A program made the position numbers and the translations under genes. The notes under the pieces were generated by a model. It was not told where the DNA came from. It was given only the letters and a program-made list of their open reading frames with translations, and did no database searches. A DNA stretch of 19,032 nt from JAHJQQ01 sp032907525 (GTDB lineage Bacteria; Pseudomonadota; Gammaproteobacteria; Thiohalobacterales; Thiohalobacteraceae): NCBI GenBank assembly GCA_032907525.1, contig JAJJPM010000057.1:1-19032 (forward strand). The letters run 5' to 3'. Shown in pieces: positions 14,259 through 19,032 of the stretch; position 1 is the stretch's first letter, and each line of letters begins with the position of its first letter.

Positions 14259-14355
14259 GCCCGGATTTCTCACCGCCTTTCTACTGCGGTCGCCGATCCA
14301 CTCGTTGTGACGGCGCCTCGACGCCCTCGCAACAACGGTGGTGAGAAATCCGGGC
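14259..14355. repeat. Perfect 16-bp inverted repeat enclosing 65 bases
   Basis: GCCCGGATTTCTCACC (14259-14274) and GGTGAGAAATCCGGGC (14340-14355) match perfectly and extend by a few more pairs inwards. The interior holds smaller nested inverted pieces (GTTG/CAAC, GGCG/CGCC), so the whole unit can fold as a branched hairpin. It lies between divergent promoters, so it is not a terminator. Its size and ends resemble a miniature inverted-repeat element. No target duplication is obvious. Confidence 0.65.
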
Positions 14356-14469
14356 TGGCACTCCGCGGCACGCTCGGCGATAGTATCGGTGAGCGGCGCC
14401 GCCGCATGCCGGGAGGCATGGGGACGCGCGGGAACGATGCCGCCCCACACCAACCGCAAGGAGCCTGTC

Positions 14470-15090
14470 ATGCGCCATCCCGTCATGAGCATTCTGCTGT
14501 TGCTGCTGTCCGCGCTGTCGCTCGGCGGCTGCGGCTACAACACCCTGCAGTCCACCGACGAGCAGATCAAGGCCGGCTGGGCCGAGGTGCTGAACCAGTA
14601 CCAGCGGCGCGCCGACCTGGTCCCCAACCTGGTCAACGTGGTCAAGGGTTATGCGGCGCACGAGCGCGAGGTGCTGACCCAGGTGACCGAGGCGCGCGCC
14701 GGCGTGGGCGCGATCAAGCTGACGCCGGAACTGCTCGACGATCCCGACGCCTTCGCGAAATTCCAGGCCGCCCAGGCGCAGCTGTCCTCGGCCCTGGCGC
14801 GCCTGCTGGCCGTCGCCGAGAACTATCCCCAGCTCAAGGCCGACGGTCTGTTCCGCGATCTGCAGGCGCAGCTCGAGGGCACGGAGAACCGCATCACCGT
14901 GGCGCGCAACCGCTACATCCAGGCGGTGCAGGCCTACAACGTCACGGTGCGCTCCTTCCCCTCCAACCTCACCGCCATGCTGTTCGGCTACAAGGTCAAG
15001 CCCACCTTCCAGGTGGAGGACGAGCGAGCCATCAGCCGACCGCCGCAGGTGGATTTCGGCACGCCGTCGGCACCCGCCGGCGCGCCGTGA
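14470..15090 (+). CDS. lemA: LemA family protein
   Basis: 206 residues. The N-terminus (MSILLLLLSALSLGGC) is a hydrophobic signal with a lipobox-like LGGC, so Cys21 may be lipidated. The LemA signature follows: VLNQYQRRADLVPNLVNVVKGY, then HEREVLTQVTEARA, and near the end NRYIQAVQAYNVTVRSFPSN, in a long helical bundle exposed outside the inner membrane. LemA function is not settled; it commonly travels with TPM-domain genes, as here. AAGGAG at 14458-14463, six bases before the ATG, supports the start. The stop overlaps the GTG of the next gene (GTGA at 15087-15090), indicating coupled translation. Confidence 0.93.
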   Translation: MRHPVMSILLLLLSALSLGGCGYNTLQSTDEQIKAGWAEVLNQYQRRADLVPNLVNVVKGYAAHEREVLTQVTEARAGVGAIKLTPELLDDPDAFAKFQAAQAQLSSALARLLAVAENYPQLKADGLFRDLQAQLEGTENRITVARNRYIQAVQAYNVTVRSFPSNLTAMLFGYKVKPTFQVEDERAISRPPQVDFGTPSAPAGAP

Positions 15091-16019
15091 CGGCCGGAGC
15101 CCACCCCCGGAGCCTTCCCATAGACGCCGTCCCCGGCCCGGTCCTGCGCGTGTCGATCGCCTGCCGCTGGCTCCTGCTGCTGTGGCTGTGCCTGGCCGCC
15201 GCGGCGCCCCGGGCCGAGGTGGCCGTGCCGCCGCTGGAGGCGCGCGTCACCGATCTCACCGGCACGCTGACCGGCGAGCAGATCGCGGCGTTGGAACGGC
15301 GCCTGGCGGACTTCGAGGCGCGCAAGGGCAGCCAGATCGCCGTGCTGCTGGTGCCCACCACCGGTCCCGAAGCGATAGAGCAGTACGGCATCCGCGTCGC
15401 CGAACAGTGGAAGCTGGGACGCGCCGGTATCGATGACGGCGTGCTGCTGCTGATCGCCAAGGACGACCGCGCGCTGCGCATCGAAGTGGGCTACGGTCTG
15501 GAGGGCGTGCTGCCGGACGCTATTGCCAAGCGCATCATCGAGGAGACGATCCTGCCGCATTTCCGGGACGGCGATTTCCATGCCGGCATCCTCGCCGGCA
15601 TCCGGCAGATCGAGAAACTCATCGAGGGCGAGCCGCTGCCGCCACCGGCCGCGCGCCGCACGCCGCCGGCGGGCAACCTGCAGGACGTGCTGGCGCTGGC
15701 CTTCGTCGGTACCCTCGTGCTCGGCGGGCTGCTGCGCAACCTGTTCGGCCGGCTGCCCGGCGCCACCGTCGCCGGCGGGCTGATCGGTCTGCTGGTGTGG
15801 CTGATGGCGGCCTCGCTCGTCGGCGCCGTGGTGGTCGGCATCCTGGCCTTCCTGTTCACCCTGTTCGAAGGCGGCGGCTTCGGCGGCGGGCGCGGTGGCG
15901 GTTATTACAGCGGCCGTCCAGGCGGCTGGGCGGGCGGCCGTCCCGGCGGTTGGAGCGGCGGAGGATTCGGGGGCGGCGGTGGGGGTTTCGGCGGCGGAGG
16001 CGCATCGGGGCGATGGTGA
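15087..16019 (+). CDS. TPM-domain membrane protein (YgcG-like) with Gly-rich tail
   Basis: 310 residues from the GTG that overlaps the lemA stop. A GTG at 15150 (289 residues, clean signal peptide MSIACRWLLLLWLCLAAAA) is a serious alternative, though it lacks a ribosome site. After the signal comes a TPM domain (about residues 48-180 from the first GTG: VTDLTGTLTGEQIAALERRL, KLGRAGIDDGVLLLIAKDD, EVGYGLEGVLPDAIA). Two or three membrane helices follow (about 204-265), then a Gly-rich tail (FGGGRGGGYYSGRPGG and repeats of GGWxGGRPGGW) ending in about 20 mostly glycine residues. TPM proteins are envelope proteins of uncertain role, often paired with LemA. Its stop overlaps the next gene. Confidence 0.9.
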   Translation: MTAGAHPRSLPIDAVPGPVLRVSIACRWLLLLWLCLAAAAPRAEVAVPPLEARVTDLTGTLTGEQIAALERRLADFEARKGSQIAVLLVPTTGPEAIEQYGIRVAEQWKLGRAGIDDGVLLLIAKDDRALRIEVGYGLEGVLPDAIAKRIIEETILPHFRDGDFHAGILAGIRQIEKLIEGEPLPPPAARRTPPAGNLQDVLALAFVGTLVLGGLLRNLFGRLPGATVAGGLIGLLVWLMAASLVGAVVVGILAFLFTLFEGGGFGGGRGGGYYSGRPGGWAGGRPGGWSGGGFGGGGGGFGGGGASGRW

Positions 16020-16516
16020 ATCTGCGACGCATGCTGAGACATCTGCTGCCGCCGCCGTGGCTGCTGCGGCGGCGCGCCTTCGATGCGCGGGCCCTGCAGG
16101 CGATCGAATCGGCCATCGCCGACGCCGAACGCGGCCACAGCGGCGAGGTCCGTTTCGCCGTCGAGGCCACGCTCGGTCCGCGCGCCCTGCTCCGCGGCCA
16201 GTCGGCGCGCGAACGCGCCCTCGAGGTGTTTTCCGAGCTGCGCGTCTGGGACACCGCCGAAGACAACGGCGTGCTGATCTATGTGCTGCTCGCCGACCAC
16301 GACGTGGAGATCGTCGCGGACCGCGGCATCGCCGCCCGCGTCGACGCCGCGGAATGGGCGGCGATCTGCCGCGACATGGAAGTCCGCTTCAAGGCGGGCC
16401 GTTACGCAGAAGGCGCCCTCGCCGGCATCCGGCGAGCCGGCGCCCTGCTCGCGCAGCACTATCCCGGCGAAGACCGCGCCGGCAACGAACTGCCGGACCG
16501 GCCGCACGTGCGGTAG
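16013..16516 (+). CDS. Second TPM-domain protein
   Basis: 167 residues with one TPM domain. Recognisable parts are LQAIESAIADAERGHSGEVRFAV, a WDTAEDNGVLIYVLLADHDVEIVADRGI-like core (about residues 80-107) and FKAGRYAEGALAGIRRAGALL. There is no Gly-rich tail. The N-terminus (MVNLRRMLRHLLPPPWLLRRR) is basic and amphipathic but not a clear signal peptide, so location is uncertain. The ATG at 16013 overlaps the previous gene by seven bases; a GTG at 16016 gives the more usual GTGA overlap. CGGAGG at 15995-16000 could serve as ribosome site. With lemA and the first TPM gene it forms one coupled unit. Confidence 0.88.
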   Translation: MVNLRRMLRHLLPPPWLLRRRAFDARALQAIESAIADAERGHSGEVRFAVEATLGPRALLRGQSARERALEVFSELRVWDTAEDNGVLIYVLLADHDVEIVADRGIAARVDAAEWAAICRDMEVRFKAGRYAEGALAGIRRAGALLAQHYPGEDRAGNELPDRPHVR

Positions 16517-16560
16517 ACGGCAGCGGGGCGGACGGCCGGGTGCGAGACGGCAATGCCACC
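16517..16560. other. Short convergent spacer
   Basis: 44 bases between the 3' ends of the second TPM gene (+) and the HAD-ATPase gene (-). No clear terminator hairpin is visible. Confidence 0.3.
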
Positions 16561-18270
16561 TCATTCCGGGAGCGTGTACCGCGCGTTGATCAGCTCGCGG
16601 ATCATCTGCCGGGTCTGCCAGGGCGCCAGGTCGTGGCGGCGCTCGATCCGCTCGATCTCCTCCGCCAGATGCGCGTCCCGGATCGCATCGCGGCACCAGC
16701 GGGAATAGTCGCCGCGACGCAGATGGAACATCCAGGTCTCTTCGTCGATGCCCTGCGCGATCAGGGAGAACATGGCGAGATTCTGGGCCTTGAGATTGGT
16801 CCTGCCCTCGGGCCCCCGGAAATAGAAACTGTGCCAGCGCAGATCGCCTTCCGCGTATTTGCGGTGATGGCGGATGCGCTCGGCGCGCCCAGGCTGCGGC
16901 CGCATCGGGAACGGCGCCTGCCCGGCCCGCGCGAACCAGACGACCACATGCCCGGGCTGATGGGTCAACGTCTCCGGCCAGTCCAAAGGCCGCCGCGCGG
17001 CCCGGGCGAAACCGTCCAGTGTCCTGTCGGGCGCCTGTCCGATCGCGATCGCGACGTCGACGGCGTCGAGCATCGCGGGCGTGATGTGCTCCGGGTGCAC
17101 GGTGACCAGCAGCATCTCCCCCAGCTGCCGCGGCAGCGCCGACGCGGCGGGCCCCCAGCTGCTGGGCAGCATATGGTGCGCCTCGTCCAGGACCAGCCAG
17201 TGCGGCCGGCCGGTGCGGGCCCGCAACGCATGCAGATTCGGCAGCAACTGGGCGAGAAAATCCGAGCGGTCCTCCAGCGGTATGCCGAGCAGGTTGATGC
17301 TCAGATTCACCGTGGGATCCTCCAGGATCGACATGATCTCGCTGACGGCCGGGGCGCGCCATTGGTTGCCCAGGGCGACAACGTTCTGCAGCGTTCCATA
17401 GTCGCCCTCCGGGTCGACGATGCAGACCTGGTAATCCTTGTCGATCAGGCGCTCGATGATGCCGGCCGCCAGCGTGGATTTGCCGCTGCCGGATGGGCCC
17501 GCGACCAGGATGTTGCACCCGTAGGGTGCGATCAGGACGGCACCGTCGTCCGGGCGGCTGCCGAGCAGGATCCGGTTGCGGTCGATCTCGTCGTGCAGCC
17601 AGTCGAGGTCGTTGGCGATCAGTTCGTCGATCAGCTCGCGCACACCGTGGCCGTTCTCGCCCGCCGTGACGAACGCGACGTTCTCTTTCAGCGACGCCAC
17701 ACCGTTGGCCACGGCCACCGAGCATTCGCAGCAGGCCAGGAAGGAATGGTCGTTCTCGGCGTCGCCCACGCCGACCGCCTCATGGCGGGACAGGCCCAGT
17801 TTTCTCAGTGCATGGGCAAGTCCGCTGGCCTTGTTGATGCCGGCCGGCAGCACCATGACTGCGCCGCGATTGCCGATCACCTGGGCTTCGAGCCCCAGCT
17901 CCCACACCACGTCCTGTACCGTCGAACGATGGGGCTCGAGCGTCGCCACGATCACCTGGCCGATCTCCAGCGGCGCGACGCCGCGCGTGTGCAGCGCCCG
18001 CAGCAGGGCCTTGGTGGGAGGATTCGCGAGCACGGTCTCCTCGCGGGTGGCGGGGTCGTAGACCACCGCGCCGTTCTCGGCGACGATGAGGTCGAACAGT
18101 CGCGGACGGTCGCAGACCGCCAGCAGATCGTCCAGCCGTCGGCCGGTGACCAGAATGATCCGCCGTCCGGACGTCCGCAGGCGGTCCAGCGCCGATACGG
18201 TTTCTCCAGCGATACGGTCATGGGTGGCGAGAGTGCCGTCGTAGTCGGCGACCAGCGTCAGATAGCGCAC
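16561..18270 (-). CDS. HAD-IIB phosphatase fused to a HerA/DUF87-like ATPase
   Basis: 569 residues in three parts. Residues 1-215 are a Cof-type HAD hydrolase: DYDGTLA (D9, D11), VTGR (T42), K147 in GINKASG, and GDAEND (169-174), all catalytic elements present. Residues about 225-455 are a P-loop ATPase: Walker A GPSGSGKS (258-265), VDPEGDYG (285-292, typical of HerA/DUF87) and Walker B WLVLDEA (358-364). Residues about 465-569 hold a helical domain (WHSFYFRGPEG, LIAQGIDEETWMFHL, DYSRWCRDAIRD) that faintly recalls DUF5752. The start codon is GTG with AAGGAGGAG (18279-18287) eight bases upstream. No signal peptide, so cytoplasmic. Substrate and role are unknown; sugar phosphate is only a guess. 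Confidence 0.85.
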   Translation of the reverse strand: MRYLTLVADYDGTLATHDRIAGETVSALDRLRTSGRRIILVTGRRLDDLLAVCDRPRLFDLIVAENGAVVYDPATREETVLANPPTKALLRALHTRGVAPLEIGQVIVATLEPHRSTVQDVVWELGLEAQVIGNRGAVMVLPAGINKASGLAHALRKLGLSRHEAVGVGDAENDHSFLACCECSVAVANGVASLKENVAFVTAGENGHGVRELIDELIANDLDWLHDEIDRNRILLGSRPDDGAVLIAPYGCNILVAGPSGSGKSTLAAGIIERLIDKDYQVCIVDPEGDYGTLQNVVALGNQWRAPAVSEIMSILEDPTVNLSINLLGIPLEDRSDFLAQLLPNLHALRARTGRPHWLVLDEAHHMLPSSWGPAASALPRQLGEMLLVTVHPEHITPAMLDAVDVAIAIGQAPDRTLDGFARAARRPLDWPETLTHQPGHVVVWFARAGQAPFPMRPQPGRAERIRHHRKYAEGDLRWHSFYFRGPEGRTNLKAQNLAMFSLIAQGIDEETWMFHLRRGDYSRWCRDAIRDAHLAEEIERIERRHDLAPWQTRQMIRELINARYTLPE

Positions 18271-18278
18271 GGCCTCGG

Positions 18279-18287
18279 CTCCTCCTT
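18279..18287 (-). promoter_or_regulatory. Strong ribosome binding site fixing the GTG start
   Basis: AAGGAGGAG on the minus strand lies eight bases before the GTG at 18270, where HAD homology also begins (RYLTLVADYDGTL). It decides in favour of the GTG start. Confidence 0.75.
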
Positions 18288-18378
18288 GGCGCCGCTATCA
18301 CCTGCGGCATCCCTCAGTCTGGCACTCCGAACCGTCGTTGTCTCCCCGTCTGCGGGTCCACGCTCGCCCCGCCGCTTG

Positions 18379-19032
18379 TCACGCCGCGCGCCGCAGCGTC
18401 AACAGACCGAGCGCGGCGACGGCGGCGAAGCCGGCACCGGCCAGGAACGTGGCCGCGGGACCGATCGCGCTCCACAGCGCGCCGGCGATCACGCTCGCCA
18501 GCAGCAGCGCGCCGCCGCTGACGAGATTGAACATGCCGAAACCCGTGCCCCGCAGCCGCGCGGGCACCGTGTCCGCGATCAGCTTCGCGAGCAGCCCTTG
18601 GGTGAAGGCCATGTGCAGGCCCCACAGGGCCGCGCCGGCGAGGACGGTCAGGGCACCGCTCGCCATGGCCAACACGGCATCCGCGACAACGAGCAGCGCG
18701 AGTCCGATGAGCAGCAGCGTGCGCGGACGGGCGCGGTCGGCGGCCGCACCGGCGGGATAGGCGGCCGCGGCATAGAACAGATTCATCACCACCATGACCA
18801 TCGGCACGAAACCGAGCGCGAGGCCGACATCCTCGGCGCGCAGCACCAGAAACGCCTCGCTGAAGCGCGCGAGCGTGAACACGGCGCCCAGCGCCACCAC
18901 CCGCCAGTACCGCAGCGGCAGGCGTCCGGCGTCGGCGAGCCTGAGCGGTGCCTCGGCATGCGCGCGCACCGGTCCGCGCTCCGGTTCCCGCACATAGGCC
19001 GTCAGCACCGCCACGGCGATGAACGCCGGCAC
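18379..19032 (-). CDS. Major facilitator superfamily transporter, C-terminal part
   Basis: 217 residues are visible; the N-terminal half lies beyond the window, so the start is not in view. About six membrane helices are seen, such as VVALGAVFTLARFSEAFLVL, VPMVMVVMNLFYAAAAYPAG and LLLIGLALLVVADAVLAMA, with the MFS loop signature ADRARPRTLL between helices 8 and 9 as usual. ALWGLHMAFTQGLLAKLIAD and RLRGTGFGMFNLVSGGALLLAS resemble drug/metabolite efflux MFS proteins. The substrate cannot be told. It is on the same strand as, and 108 bases upstream of, the HAD-ATPase gene, so the two may be co-transcribed. Confidence 0.88.
   Translation of the reverse strand: MPAFIAVAVLTAYVREPERGPVRAHAEAPLRLADAGRLPLRYWRVVALGAVFTLARFSEAFLVLRAEDVGLALGFVPMVMVVMNLFYAAAAYPAGAAADRARPRTLLLIGLALLVVADAVLAMASGALTVLAGAALWGLHMAFTQGLLAKLIADTVPARLRGTGFGMFNLVSGGALLLASVIAGALWSAIGPAATFLAGAGFAAVAALGLLTLRRAA

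Overview
The window is about 19 kb of GC-rich DNA with strong third-position G/C in its genes. It looks like the chromosome of a facultatively denitrifying proteobacterium. A gammaproteobacterium is my best guess, from the GreB, the UspE-like protein and the nosRZDFYL order, but the genus cannot be fixed from sequence alone. No rRNA, tRNA, CRISPR array, phage module or complete insertion sequence is visible.

Layout. 1-85: intergenic repeat cut by the window edge. 100-1592: a small cysteine-rich metal-binding protein (-), a GreB-type transcript cleavage factor (+) and a Sel1-repeat protein (+). 1768-9887: the core of the region, a complete clade I nitrous oxide reductase operon, nosR-nosZ-nosD-nosF-nosY-nosL. 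A TTGATACGCGTCAA box lies ahead of nosR, placed as expected for an FNR/ANR/DNR-activated promoter. Strong hairpins separate nosZ from nosDFYL, and a short inverted-repeat element sits between nosF and nosY. 10107-11580 (-): a two-CBS-domain protein and a tandem universal stress protein of the UspE type. 11665-13358 (-): a hipBA-like toxin-antitoxin pair behind an AT-rich promoter with two near-identical inverted operator-like sequences. 13365-13538 (-): what looks like the orphan C-terminal end of a lost gene. 13660-14187 (-): an exported DUF302 protein. 14259-14355: a perfect 16-bp inverted repeat enclosing 65 bp. 14470-16516 (+): lemA followed by two overlapping TPM-domain genes. 16561-18270 (-): a fusion of a HAD-IIB phosphatase with a HerA/DUF87-like ATPase. 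18379-19032 (-): the C-terminal half of a major facilitator transporter that runs off the window.

How the genes work together. NosZ reduces N2O to N2 in the periplasm. NosR (flavin, iron-sulfur, membrane) supports nosZ expression and electron supply. NosD, NosF and NosY form the ABC-type maturation machine for the CuZ cluster, and the lipoprotein NosL delivers copper. No nosX/apbE is present, so the FMN transferase that loads NosR must be encoded elsewhere. LemA and the two TPM proteins form a tight, translationally coupled envelope cluster.

Most worth checking: the insertion-like element between nosF and nosY with an 8-bp flanking direct repeat, the hipBA operator pair, the 97-bp inverted-repeat element before lemA, the orphan gene tail, and the phosphatase-ATPase fusion, whose function I cannot name.
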